Of a stretch of DNA of 64,000 bases, positions 40,713 through 49,822 are shown piece by piece. Made by a program: the position numbers and the translations under genes. Origin of the DNA: Nocardia colli. GTDB lineage: Bacteria > Actinomycetota > Actinomycetes > Mycobacteriales > Mycobacteriaceae. The DNA lies in contig NZ_VXLC01000035.1 in assembly GCF_008704205.1 (NCBI RefSeq), positions 1-64,000 of the forward strand, written 5' to 3'. Below the pieces are notes generated by a model. That model was given only the letters and a program-made list of their open reading frames with translations, had not been told where the DNA came from and searched no databases. How positions within the stretch are numbered: position 1 is the first letter of the stretch; each line of letters opens with the position of its first letter.

Positions 40713-41618
40713 ATGACGCTCGCAGGCTTATATGTCCCTCTGGTCACGCCGTTCACCGCCGACGGCGCGCTAGCCGCCGACGCGTTGGAAGGTCTGGCCC
40801 GCTCCGCCCTCACCGAGGGCGCGACCGGGCTGGTCGCGCTTGGCACCACCGCGGAGGCCGCTACCCTGACCGCCGTAGAACGCGCACTCGTCGTCGAGAT
40901 CTGCGCGCGCGTGTGCCGAGAACTGAACGGCCAGTTGATCGTCGGCGCCGGCTCGAACTCCACGGCGGCCTCGATCGAAGCGGTCGCCGCGCTCAGCCCG
41001 CAGATCACCGCGGCGCTCACGGTCGTCCCGTACTACACCCGCCCGTCCGAGGCCGGCGTGCTCGCGCACTTCCAGGCCCTCGCCGCCACCAGCCCGGTGC
41101 CCCTCGTCATCTACAACATTCCGTACCGCACCGGCCGCATCCTCGGCGCCGAGACCCTGCGTCAGCTCGCCGAGCACCCGAACATCGTCGGCGTGAAGCA
41201 CGCCGTCGGCAGCATCGACGACGCCACCATCGAGCTGATGGCCACGCGCCCAGCCGATTTCGCCGTCCTCGCGGGCGACGACCTCTACCTCTCGCCGCTG
41301 CTCGCCCTCGGCGCGGCAGGCGGCATCCTCGCCTCCTCGACCCTCGTCACCGGGTCGTTCGCGGCGCTGATCGACGCCTGGCACCACGGCCGGATCGATG
41401 AGGCTCGCGCCCTCGGTCACCGCCTGGCCGGCCTGTCCGCCGCGCTCTTCGCTGAGCCGAACCCCACCGTCATCAAGGCGGTCCTGGCGGCCCAGGGACG
41501 CATCCCCAGCCCGGCCGTCCGACTGCCGCTGCTGCCCGCGAGCGAGGCCACCACGATCGCCGCGCTGTCGGCTTTGGCAAATTCTTCTGCCGAATTGTCG
41601 GAGAAATTGCTGGTGTAG
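40713..41618 (+). CDS. DHDPS/DapA-family aldolase or lyase
   Basis: 301 residues with the TIM-barrel DapA family motifs: TGLVALGTTAEAATLT (phosphate/carboxylate loop, residues 44-48), Tyr134 in VIYNIPYRTG and the Schiff-base Lys162 in NIVGVKHAVG. It could be a dihydrodipicolinate synthase paralogue, but isolation from lysine genes and LysR pairing suggest a catabolic 2-oxo-acid lyase is equally likely. It is followed by a DHA2 efflux pump after 27 bases. Confidence 0.85.
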   Translation: MTLAGLYVPLVTPFTADGALAADALEGLARSALTEGATGLVALGTTAEAATLTAVERALVVEICARVCRELNGQLIVGAGSNSTAASIEAVAALSPQITAALTVVPYYTRPSEAGVLAHFQALAATSPVPLVIYNIPYRTGRILGAETLRQLAEHPNIVGVKHAVGSIDDATIELMATRPADFAVLAGDDLYLSPLLALGAAGGILASSTLVTGSFAALIDAWHHGRIDEARALGHRLAGLSAALFAEPNPTVIKAVLAAQGRIPSPAVRLPLLPASEATTIAALSALANSSAELSEKLLV

Positions 41619-41645
41619 GAGGCGAAGAGGTGCAACGCTTAAGCG

Positions 41646-43181
41646 GTGACTCATCCTCCGGATAATCAGGCGACGGGGCCTGACCCTACCGCCGACAAAC
41701 TGGACCCGGCGGTCTTGAAAGTAGCAGGCGTGGTCGTGCTCGGCGCGATCATGTCGATCCTCGACATCACCGTCGTCAATATCGCGCTCCCTACCTTCCA
41801 AGCCGAATTCGAGACGAGCTACGCCATCGCGGCGTGGACGATCACCGGCTACACGCTCGCGCTGGCCACCGTCATCCCGCTCACCGGGTGGGCGGCGGAC
41901 CGGTTCGGCACCAAACGCCTGTACATGGCGGCACTGACCTTCTTCGTCCTCGGCTCGGTGCTGTGCGCCACCGCGTGGAACATCGAGTCGCTGATCGCGT
42001 TCCGCGTGATCCAGGGCATCGGCGGCGGCATGCTGATGCCGCTCGGCATGACGATCATGACGCACGCGGCCGGCCCGCAGCGCGTCGGCCGGGTGATGGC
42101 GGTGCTCGGCGTGCCGATGCTGCTCGGCCCGATCTGCGGCCCGATCCTGGGCGGCTGGCTGATCGAATTCCACTGGCAGTGGATCTTCTTGATCAACGTC
42201 CCGATCGGCGTCATCGCGCTGATCCTGGCCTACGTCGTGTTCCCCGCGGACAAGCCGGAACCGTCGGAGTCGTTCGACTTCCTCGGCATGCTGCTCGCCT
42301 CGCCGGGACTCGCGCTGTTCCTGTTCGGCGTCTCGTCCATTCCGGGTGAGGGCACGGTGCTCGCGACAAAGGTGTTGCTGCCGGCCATCATCGGCGCTCT
42401 GCTCATGGTGGCGTTCGTGTTCCACGCTCTGCGCACCGAGCATCCGCTGATCGACCTGCACCTGTTCCGCAACCGGTCGCTGACCTTCGCGGTGCTCACC
42501 ATGGTGCTGTTCGCCATCGCGTTCTTCGGCGGGGCGCTGCTGCTGCCGACCTACCTGCAACAGGTCCGCGGCGAATCGGCGTTGCAGGCCGGATTGCTGC
42601 TCATCCCACAGGGTTTGGGCGCGATGGTCACCATGCCGGTGGCGGGCAAGCTGGTGGACAAGATCGGGCCGGGGAAGATCGTGCTGGTCGGCATCACGCT
42701 GATCGCGGTCAGCACGGTGTTCTTCACCCAGCTCACCGTGGACACCTCGTACCCGCTGATGCTGGGCGCGCTGTTCGTGATGGGCCTGGGCATGGGCTGC
42801 ACGATGATGCCGATCATGACCGCGGCCATCCAGACGCTGAGCCATCAGCAGGTCGCCCGTGGTTCGACGTTGATGAACATCGTGAACCAGACGGCGGGTT
42901 CGATCGGCACCGCGACCATCTCGGTGGTGCTGACCAACTTCCTGAACAACAAGGAATTCGCCAAGCCGGCGATCGTGGCGAACGCCAATCCGGAGTTCGC
43001 CAGCAAGCTGCCGCCCGGCGTGCTGGAGACCGGATTGAGCCAGGCGTCAACGGCATTCAGCCACACCTACATCGTGGCACTGGTGCTGATCATCCTGACC
43101 CTGATCCCGGCGTTCTTCCTGCCGCGGACGAGGCCGAAGAATCCGGAGTTGACCGACGCGGTTGCGGCGGTACACGTTTGA
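41646..43181 (+). CDS. DHA2-family (EmrB/QacA) multidrug efflux MFS
   Basis: 511 residues with about 14 membrane segments: ILDITVVNIALPTFQAEF in TM1, GWAADRFGTKRLYMAALTFF (motif A), RVIQGIGGGMLMPLGMTIM (motif B) and GPICGPILGGWLIEFHWQWI (motif C). It exports cationic drugs or metabolites using the proton gradient. The start GTG at 41646 lies 27 bases after the DapA-like gene, so they may be cotranscribed. It converges on rpoB2, separated by a bidirectional terminator. Confidence 0.92.
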   Translation: MTHPPDNQATGPDPTADKLDPAVLKVAGVVVLGAIMSILDITVVNIALPTFQAEFETSYAIAAWTITGYTLALATVIPLTGWAADRFGTKRLYMAALTFFVLGSVLCATAWNIESLIAFRVIQGIGGGMLMPLGMTIMTHAAGPQRVGRVMAVLGVPMLLGPICGPILGGWLIEFHWQWIFLINVPIGVIALILAYVVFPADKPEPSESFDFLGMLLASPGLALFLFGVSSIPGEGTVLATKVLLPAIIGALLMVAFVFHALRTEHPLIDLHLFRNRSLTFAVLTMVLFAIAFFGGALLLPTYLQQVRGESALQAGLLLIPQGLGAMVTMPVAGKLVDKIGPGKIVLVGITLIAVSTVFFTQLTVDTSYPLMLGALFVMGLGMGCTMMPIMTAAIQTLSHQQVARGSTLMNIVNQTAGSIGTATISVVLTNFLNNKEFAKPAIVANANPEFASKLPPGVLETGLSQASTAFSHTYIVALVLIILTLIPAFFLPRTRPKNPELTDAVAAVHV

Positions 43182-43187
43182 CCCCCG

Positions 43188-43228
43188 TGCGCCGAGATCG
43201 ACTGCCCAGCAGCCGATCTCGGCGCACG
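43188..43228. terminator. Bidirectional terminator between efflux gene and rpoB2
   Basis: GTGCGCCGAGATCG (43188-43201) and its perfect 14-base complement (43215-43228) surround a 13-base loop. Both convergent genes end within 10 bases of it. Confidence 0.75.
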
Positions 43229-43232
43229 ACTA

Positions 43233-46200
43233 TTATCCGGGCAGATCCTCGATCGTCGCCGCCTCGTTCCTGGACAGGTTGATGCCCAGGTTCGCCGCGG
43301 CCCGGTCGAGATCGTCGTCGTCGCCGTCGCGCATCTCGATCGCGGCGCCGTCGGAAGACAGCACCTCGACGTTGAGGCACAGCGACTGGAGTTCTTTGAG
43401 GAGCACCTTGAACGACTCCGGAATGCCCGGCTCCGGAATGTTCTCGCCCTTGACGATCGCCTCGTAAACCTTGACCCGGCCCACGATGTCGTCGGACTTG
43501 ATCGTCAGCAGCTCCTGCAGCGTGTACGCCGCGCCGTAGGCCTGCATGGCCCAGCACTCCATTTCACCGAAGCGCTGGCCACCGAACTGGGCCTTACCGC
43601 CGAGCGGCTGCTGGGTGATCATCGAGTACGGACCGGTCGAACGGGCGTGGATCTTGTCGTCGACCAAGTGGTGCAGCTTCAGGATGTACATGTAGCCGAC
43701 CGCGACCGGGTACGGGAACGGCTCGCCGGAACGCCCGTCGAACAGGGTGGCCTTGCCGTCCGCGCCGACCATCACGTCGCCGTCGCGATTGGGCAGCGTG
43801 GAGCCGAGCAGTCCGGTGAGCTCTTCGTCGCGGGCGCCGTCGAACACCGGTGTCGCGATATTGCTGTTCGGGGGCGCGGACAGCAGTTCCGCCGGCAAGG
43901 TCTCGGCCCAGTCGGGCGTGCCCTTGATCTCCCAGCCGGTCTTGCCGATCCACCCGAGGTGGGTCTCCAAGATCTGGCCGATGTTCATCCGGCGCGGCAC
44001 ACCGTGGGTGTTCAGGATGATGTCAACCGGGGTGCCGTCCGGCATGAACGGCATGTCCTCGGTCGGCAGGATCTTGCCGATAACACCCTTGTTGCCGTGG
44101 CGACCGGCGAGCTTGTCGCCGTCCTGGATCTTGCGCTTCTGCGCCACATACACACGCACCAGCTCGTTCACACCGGGAGGTAGATCGTCGTCGTCCTCGC
44201 GCGAAAACACCCGGATACCAATGACTTTCCCGGATTGGCCGTGCGGCACCTTGAGCGAGGTGTCGCGGACCTCGCGTGCCTTCTCACCGAAAATGGCACG
44301 CAGCAAGCGTTCTTCGGGCGTCAGCTCGGTCTCGCCCTTCGGGGTGACCTTGCCGACGAGAATGTCGCCGTCGCGCACCTCGGCGCCGATCCGGATGATG
44401 CCGCGGTCGTCGAGGTCGGCGAGCACGTCATCGGAGATGTTCGGGATGTCCCGGGTGATCTCCTCCGCGCCCAATTTCGTGTCCCGGGCGTCGACTTCGT
44501 GCTCTTCGATGTGGATCGAGGTGAGCACGTCCTGCTCCACGAGGCGCTGGGACAGGATGATCGCGTCCTCGTAGTTGTGGCCTTCCCACGGCATGATCGC
44601 GACGAGCAGGTTCTTGCCCAGCGCCATCTCGCCGTTCTCGGTGCAGGGGCCATCGGCGAGTACCTGTCCCGCTTCGACTCTCGCGCCTTCGTCGACGATC
44701 GGCCGCTGATTGACGCAGTTGCCCTGGTTCGACCGGGCGAACTTGCGCAGACGGTAGCTCTTGCGCGTGCCGTCGTCGGCCATCACGGTGAGGAAGTCGG
44801 CCGAAACCTCCTCCACCACACCGGCTTTCTCGTTGACCACGACATCGCCGGCATCGATCGCCGCCCGCAGCTCCATGCCGGTGCCCACTACGGGTGCTTC
44901 GGAACGGATCAGCGGGACGGCCTGACGCTGCATGTTCGCACCCATCAGCGCACGGTTGGCGTCGTCGTGCTCGAGGAACGGAATCATCGCGGACGCGACC
45001 GAAACCATCTGGCGCGGCGACACATCCATGAGATCAACCTCGGTGGGCGGGACGAACTCGACCTCGTCGCCGAAGCGCCGCGCGAGCACCTTGCTGTCCA
45101 GCAGGCGACCCTGCGCGTCGACCGGGGAGTTGGCCTGGGCGCGGATGTAGCGTTCCTCTTCATCGGCGGTCATGTAGACGACCTCGTCGGTGACCTGACC
45201 GTCGACCACCGTGCGATACGGCGTCTCGATGAACCCGAACGGATTGACCCGGGCGAACACCGAAAGATAGCCGATCAGGCCGATACTCGGCCCTTCCGGC
45301 GTCTCGATCGGGCACATGCGGCCGTAGTGGCTGAAGTGGATGTCGCGGACCTCGATGCTGGCGCGTTCCCTGGACAGGCCGCCGGGTCCGAGGGCGGATA
45401 GGCGGCGCTTGTGGGTCAGACCGGCGAGCGGGTTGTCCTGCATCATGAACTGCGACAGCTGCGAGGTGCCGAAGAATTCCTTGATCGACGCGCTGACCGG
45501 GCGGATGTTGATCAGGGTCTGCGGCGTGATGGCCTCGATGTCCTGGGTCGTCATCCGTTCGCGGACCACGCGTTCCATGCGGGACAGGCCGATCCGGATC
45601 TGGTTCTGGATCAGCTCGCCGACCGTGCGGACGCGGCGGTTACCGAAGTGGTCGATGTCGTCGACGCCGATCGGCACCTCGGTGCCGCCCGCGGCGGTCA
45701 TCGTCTTGTCGCCGCGATGCAGGTGGGCCAGGTATTCGATGACCGCGACCAGGTCGGCCTCGGTCAGCGTCGCCGAATCGATCCGCAGGCCCAGCTTCTT
45801 GTTGATCTTGTACCGTCCGACGCGGGCCAGGTCGTAGCGCTTCTCCTTGAAGAACAGATTCTCCAGCAGGGTCTGCGCGGACTCCTTGGTCGGCGGCTCG
45901 CCCGGACGCAACTTGCGGTAGATGTCCAGCAGCGCCTCGTCGGGGCCTGCCGTGTGATCCTTTTCCAACGTCGACATCATGATCTCGGAGAAGCCGAACC
46001 GTTCGACGATCTGTTCGGTGGTCCAGCCGAAGGCCTTGAGCAGCACGGTGACCGGCTGGCGACGCTTGCGGTCGATGCGGACACCGACGCTGTCGCGCTT
46101 GTCGATGTCGAACTCCAGCCAGGCCCCACGCGACGGAATGACGCGCGCGCTGTAGAGGTCCTTTTCGGTGGTCTTGTCGACGGATTGATCGAAGTAGACG

Positions 46201-46709
46201 CCGGGGGAGCGCACCAGCTGGGCGACGACGACGCGTTCGGTGCCGTTGATGATGAACGCGCCTTTGTCGGTCATCATCGGGAAATCTCCCATGAAGACCG
46301 TCTGGCTCTTGATCTCACCGGTGTTGTTGTTGATGAACTCCGCGGTGACGAACAACGGCGCCGCGTAGGTCATGTCCTTGTCTTTGCACTCGTCGATGGA
46401 GGCCTTGACCTCTTCGAAGCGCGGATCGGACAGCGACAGCGACATCGTGCCGGCGAAGTCTTCGATCGGGGAGAGTTCGGCGAGCACCTCTTCGAGCCCG
46501 CCGGCGGTGTTGTTCTCGCCGCGTGCGGCGGCGCGCGCCCGCCACTGCGGTGCGCCGATCAACCATTCGAACGAGTCGGTCTGTACGTCGAGCAGGCCAG
46601 GCACGTCGAGCGGCTCACGAATCCTGGCGAACGACACCCGCTTCGGGGCGCCGGGAATACCGGCAATTTCCTGGGCTGTAGTAGTGACTTTTTGGGACGA
46701 GACTGACAC
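43233..46709 (-). CDS. rpoB2: Second RNA polymerase beta subunit (RpoB2), rifamycin-resistant type
   Basis: 1158 residues, full-length beta. The rifampicin-pocket region reads SQFMMQDNPLAGLTHKRRLS. Compared with the conserved SQFMDQNNP, E. coli position 516 is Met (residue 423) instead of Asp and 518 is Asp instead of Asn; His526 and Ser531 are kept. Further changes are P552F (RDIHFSHYGR), N568S and S574Y (TPEGPSIGLIGYL). Substitutions at 516 and 574 are known to give resistance. Neither rpoC nor rplL flanks it. Nocardia species are known to carry such an rpoB2 paralogue that confers rifampicin resistance, so this identification is firm in type; resistance itself is inferred. Confidence 0.9.
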   Translation of the reverse strand: MSVSSQKVTTTAQEIAGIPGAPKRVSFARIREPLDVPGLLDVQTDSFEWLIGAPQWRARAAARGENNTAGGLEEVLAELSPIEDFAGTMSLSLSDPRFEEVKASIDECKDKDMTYAAPLFVTAEFINNNTGEIKSQTVFMGDFPMMTDKGAFIINGTERVVVAQLVRSPGVYFDQSVDKTTEKDLYSARVIPSRGAWLEFDIDKRDSVGVRIDRKRRQPVTVLLKAFGWTTEQIVERFGFSEIMMSTLEKDHTAGPDEALLDIYRKLRPGEPPTKESAQTLLENLFFKEKRYDLARVGRYKINKKLGLRIDSATLTEADLVAVIEYLAHLHRGDKTMTAAGGTEVPIGVDDIDHFGNRRVRTVGELIQNQIRIGLSRMERVVRERMTTQDIEAITPQTLINIRPVSASIKEFFGTSQLSQFMMQDNPLAGLTHKRRLSALGPGGLSRERASIEVRDIHFSHYGRMCPIETPEGPSIGLIGYLSVFARVNPFGFIETPYRTVVDGQVTDEVVYMTADEEERYIRAQANSPVDAQGRLLDSKVLARRFGDEVEFVPPTEVDLMDVSPRQMVSVASAMIPFLEHDDANRALMGANMQRQAVPLIRSEAPVVGTGMELRAAIDAGDVVVNEKAGVVEEVSADFLTVMADDGTRKSYRLRKFARSNQGNCVNQRPIVDEGARVEAGQVLADGPCTENGEMALGKNLLVAIMPWEGHNYEDAIILSQRLVEQDVLTSIHIEEHEVDARDTKLGAEEITRDIPNISDDVLADLDDRGIIRIGAEVRDGDILVGKVTPKGETELTPEERLLRAIFGEKAREVRDTSLKVPHGQSGKVIGIRVFSREDDDDLPPGVNELVRVYVAQKRKIQDGDKLAGRHGNKGVIGKILPTEDMPFMPDGTPVDIILNTHGVPRRMNIGQILETHLGWIGKTGWEIKGTPDWAETLPAELLSAPPNSNIATPVFDGARDEELTGLLGSTLPNRDGDVMVGADGKATLFDGRSGEPFPYPVAVGYMYILKLHHLVDDKIHARSTGPYSMITQQPLGGKAQFGGQRFGEMECWAMQAYGAAYTLQELLTIKSDDIVGRVKVYEAIVKGENIPEPGIPESFKVLLKELQSLCLNVEVLSSDGAAIEMRDGDDDDLDRAAANLGINLSRNEAATIEDLPG

Positions 46710-47009
46710 GGTGCGTCCTTCCGCGACCTCACACTGCTGATGAATTGCGTGTGGTCACCTACCCGAACGAAACTCGCACACTCACGATGAATGAACAGAG
46801 TGGGTTTGTGTGGGTCGGACAGGAGGCAGCCAGCGCAACGTCCCAAGTTACTCGCTGAATCTGCGCAGCACAATAGGCATTCGAGAATTGGGTTCACGTA
46901 GTAACCACGTCGAATGTTTTCGTCTATGGGAATAGTAACCCCGGGAAGTTCTCCGCGTCAAGACTTTCGGCGGAAATTCGCCGATTCGGCAGGTGGCGAA
47001 TGGCGGAGC
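46710..47009. promoter_or_regulatory. rpoB2 upstream region
   Basis: 300 bases holding the rpoB2 promoter. I saw no rifamycin-associated palindromic element (the GGGGCTTGCGGCAAGCCCC type) and no L10/L12 genes. No structure stands out. Confidence 0.4.
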
Positions 47010-47795
47010 CTAGGTGTGTGCCTCGTTCAGGAAGTCCAGCACGAGCGGACCCGCGACGGCCCGGAACTCGTCGAAGTAGGCGTGCCGGGCGCCGGGGATC
47101 AGGTACATGCGGGCGTGCGGGATGCGCTCGGCGAGCAGCGGGGCGTTCGCGGCGGGATTGAAGCGGTCCTCGGTCCCGTGCACGATCAGGGTGGGAGTCG
47201 TGATGTCCGGCAAGGCATCCCAGGCATCGTGCTTGTTGCTGGCCATCAGGTGGCGGCGCTTGGCGTACGCGGGCATGGTGGGGTCGCCGAGGGTGTTGTA
47301 CGGACCTTGGTTGTGCGCCAGCCACTCCGGGGTGTACATCAATTCCAGCAGGGCTTGCCGCGCCGCGTCCGGGTCGGGATCGATGAGCGACTGCCGGATC
47401 TCGGGACCGCGTTCGATGGCGTGTCTGCCGCCGGGGGAGGTGCAGCCGAGGATCAGCGCGGCCACCCGTTCGGGGTGACGGGCGGCCAGCCATTGGGCGA
47501 CGCGACCGCCCATGGAGGTGCCGTAGGCGGCCGCCCGGTCGATGCCGAGGTCGTCGAGCACCGCGACCACGTCGTCGGCGAAACCCGTTGTGCTGTACGG
47601 CTCGTCGGGCTTGTCGCTGGCTCCGGTGCCGCGCCAGTCGAGGGTGATGGTGCGATACCGGGTCTCGAAGTCCGCGCGGATCCCGTCCCACCAGTGATGG
47701 TTGTTGGCTTGGCCGGCAAGCAGAATCAGCGGGTTGCCCGCCCCGGCGGTCTGGTACGCGAGGCGAACGCCGTTGGCGGCCTTGGCATATGGCAT
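47010..47795 (-). CDS. Alpha/beta hydrolase
   Basis: 261 residues of the alpha/beta hydrolase fold: NPLILLAGQANNHHWWDGIR (oxyanion region), ITLDWRGTGASDKP, nucleophile Ser in AAAYGTSMGGRVAQW, acid in LIVHGTEDRFNP, and His in IPGARHAYFDE. Substrate unknown. It lies 10 bases after a TetR gene on the same strand, so that regulator probably controls it. Confidence 0.88.
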   Translation of the reverse strand: MPYAKAANGVRLAYQTAGAGNPLILLAGQANNHHWWDGIRADFETRYRTITLDWRGTGASDKPDEPYSTTGFADDVVAVLDDLGIDRAAAYGTSMGGRVAQWLAARHPERVAALILGCTSPGGRHAIERGPEIRQSLIDPDPDAARQALLELMYTPEWLAHNQGPYNTLGDPTMPAYAKRRHLMASNKHDAWDALPDITTPTLIVHGTEDRFNPAANAPLLAERIPHARMYLIPGARHAYFDEFRAVAGPLVLDFLNEAHT

Positions 47796-47805
47796 GGTGG
47801 CGTTC

Positions 47806-48381
47806 CTATCGAGTCGGTCGGTGGGTGGGGCGCAGGCCGTCGAGTACGAGTTCGAGGCTGCGGCGCCACGCGGGTGTTCCGGTGGCCTCGCCGAGCAGCG
47901 AGAGCGCCCAGATCAGGTGCACGACGTCGTCGTCGCTCGCGTCTGCGCGTACCGCGCCGGCTTTTCGGGCGCGCTCCAGCAGGGTCGACAGGTGCGACAA
48001 CCCGCGATGGCAGGCCTCGGTCAGCTGGGCCGCGGCGGGATGGTCGCCGGTGAGCGCCTCCAGCAAGCCGCGGTCGGAGGTCATCTGACCCAGTAGTTCC
48101 TCGATGAATCCGCTGAACGCCACCCAAGCATCCGGCTCGCCCGCGGCTCGCACGGCGAAGTCATCGATGGCGGCGAGGCGGGGCGGCAGCAGCGCCTCGA
48201 TGAGTGCGTCGCGGTGCGGGAAGTGGTTGTACAGCGTGCCGATGCTGACCCCGGCCCGGCGCGCGATCTCCTCCAGTGAGCCGTCGAGCCCCTGTTCGGT
48301 GAAGACGTCGGCCGCCTCGCGCAACAGCTTCTCGCGATTGCGGGCCGCGTCGCGGCGCATCGGTTTGGTCATGGGGTCCAT
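47806..48381 (-). CDS. TetR-family regulator
   Basis: 191 residues with a classic HTH (SLEEIARRAGVSIGTLYNHF, then PHRDALIEALL). The C-terminal ligand domain is helical. It is divergent from an SDR gene and upstream of the hydrolase. An inverted repeat TCGAGG/CCTCGA (48392-48407) sits just before its start and is the likely autoregulatory operator. Confidence 0.9.
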   Translation of the reverse strand: MDPMTKPMRRDAARNREKLLREAADVFTEQGLDGSLEEIARRAGVSIGTLYNHFPHRDALIEALLPPRLAAIDDFAVRAAGEPDAWVAFSGFIEELLGQMTSDRGLLEALTGDHPAAAQLTEACHRGLSHLSTLLERARKAGAVRADASDDDVVHLIWALSLLGEATGTPAWRRSLELVLDGLRPTHRPTR

Positions 48382-48391
48382 CCTACAAAAG

Positions 48392-48407
48392 TCGAGGGGC
48401 TCCTCGA
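48392..48407. promoter_or_regulatory. Likely TetR operator
   Basis: TCGAGG-N4-CCTCGA lies 10 bases before the TetR start in the divergent TetR/SDR gap. Confidence 0.45.
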
Positions 48408-48461
48408 TTTCGTGCTACTTTATGAAAGTGAGTACCCCCTCAATCTTTCCGAAGGAGATTC

Positions 48462-49178
48462 ATGTCCACCACATCAACCGCAGTGATCGTCGGCGTCGGA
48501 CCCGGGCTCGGCATGTCCATGGCCAGGCGTTTCGGCAGCGAGGGATATCGGGTCGCACTGGTGTCGCGCAACGGTGCGCGGCACGAGGGCTATCTGAAAG
48601 ACCTTGCCGCGCAAGATATCGACGCGACCGCCTACGCCGCCGATGTCACCGATCGCGACCGCCTGAAAGCTGTTCTCGCCGAAATCGCCGGTGACGGCGA
48701 CATCGAGCTGGCCTACTACGGCACGGGTCCGGCGCTGCAACCCGTGCCGATCACCGAAACGGACGCCGCCACAGCGCAATCCGCGTTCGAATGGGTCTGG
48801 CCCGCCATCGACATGGTGCACGAGGTGCTCCCGGCCATGCTGACGCGTGGCTCCGGCGCGCTGCTCTTCGCGGGCGGTCTGTCGAGCATCCGGCCCATGC
48901 CGATGCTCGGCCAGCTGGCCCTGCCGTCCGCGGCGATCCGCAATTACGCGATCACCCTCAACGCCGCCCTCGCCGACCGAGGCGTCTACGCGGGCACGCT
49001 CACCATCGGCGGTCTCATCGAACGCGGCGACATCCACGCCATGGTCTCCGCCGACCCGGGCCGATTCGGTTCGCCCGAGGGCCGCACGCTGAACCCCGAC
49101 GATCTCGCCGCCACCGCCTGGGACATGTACCGCAGTCGTGACCGGGCCGAAGCGGTCTTCGACCTGTTCGGCGGCTGA
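48462..49178 (+). CDS. Atypical short-chain dehydrogenase/reductase
   Basis: 238 residues with the SDR dinucleotide motif TAVIVGVGPGLGMSMARRFG and AYAADVTDRDRLKAVLAEIA. The usual catalytic Tyr-x-x-x-Lys is not visible; the equivalent region reads LPSAAIRNYAITLNAAL. It may be a degenerate or non-standard SDR. GAAGGAG precedes the ATG at 48462. It is divergent from, and probably controlled by, the TetR protein. Confidence 0.8.
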   Translation: MSTTSTAVIVGVGPGLGMSMARRFGSEGYRVALVSRNGARHEGYLKDLAAQDIDATAYAADVTDRDRLKAVLAEIAGDGDIELAYYGTGPALQPVPITETDAATAQSAFEWVWPAIDMVHEVLPAMLTRGSGALLFAGGLSSIRPMPMLGQLALPSAAIRNYAITLNAALADRGVYAGTLTIGGLIERGDIHAMVSADPGRFGSPEGRTLNPDDLAATAWDMYRSRDRAEAVFDLFGG

Positions 49179-49190
49179 CCGACCGCGGGC

Positions 49191-49673
49191 TCACCCGTCG
49201 GTGAGGATTCGGGCGGCGGCGTCCAGGCCCTCGGTGGTGCCGACGATCACCAGCAGGTCGCCGGCGGCGAAGGTGAAATCCGGGCCCGGTGACGGGATCA
49301 CCGCGCCGCCGCGCATGATCGCGACAATGGAAACCCGTGTCCGGGTGCGCATTTCGGTCTCGCCGAGCGGCCGATCGACGTAGGGGGAGCCGCCGAGGAT
49401 GGAGAACTGGCGGGTGTTCACGCCGTCGAACTCGCGATGTTCCTCGCGCAGCTGAGCCACCAGCTGCGGGGCGCCCAGTAGATTGGCCAGCGCGGCCGCC
49501 TCCGACGCCGATAACGGGATCTGGTCGGTGGCCTCGGGATTGTCGGACTTGCTGACGATCAGGTAGATCGTGCCGTCCTTGTGATCGATGACGCCGATGC
49601 GGCGGCGAACGCCCTTGACCGGAAAGTCTTTGCGCACACCGATACCCGGCAGGCGCGTCACCTCAACGTTCAC
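49191..49673 (-). CDS. Orphan KhtT-like antiporter regulatory subunit (TrkA-C)
   Basis: 160 residues: an N-terminal domain with MNVEVTRLPGIGVRKDFPVK, then a TrkA-C domain (GETEMRTRTRVSIVAIMRGG, SPGPDFTFAAGDLLVIVGTT). Such proteins regulate KhtU-type K+/H+ antiporters and normally precede an antiporter gene. Here both neighbours are unrelated and no antiporter is within reach, so it either acts on one encoded elsewhere or is a leftover. Confidence 0.82.
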   Translation of the reverse strand: MNVEVTRLPGIGVRKDFPVKGVRRRIGVIDHKDGTIYLIVSKSDNPEATDQIPLSASEAAALANLLGAPQLVAQLREEHREFDGVNTRQFSILGGSPYVDRPLGETEMRTRTRVSIVAIMRGGAVIPSPGPDFTFAAGDLLVIVGTTEGLDAAARILTDG

Positions 49674-49822
49674 TCCTCCAGCGTAACCGCGTGTGCGGCC
49701 CGGGGTGTGACGTCGGTCATGACAACTAACCGATCGATCGTTCGTATTGTAGCTTGACGTTAGCTGACTCGCCGGGAGTCAGCGGGAAAGGTGCAGAACC
49801 GAGCGCATTGAGGAGATCGACG

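Noticed and set aside
40770..42845. 691-codon minus-strand open frame across the DapA-like and efflux genes
   Set aside because: His/Arg/Asp-rich composition typical of antisense to high-GC genes; both plus-strand genes are clear.
45411..46706. 431-codon plus-strand frame inside rpoB2
   Set aside because: Antisense shadow of a certain gene, with no start signal or family.
43233..46709. Calling this the housekeeping rpoB
   Set aside because: No rpoC downstream, no ribosomal protein genes upstream, and several conserved rifampicin-pocket residues are changed.
46710..47009. Possible rifamycin-responsive element upstream of rpoB2
   Set aside because: I looked for the GGGGCTTGCGGCAAGCCCC-type palindrome and did not find it.
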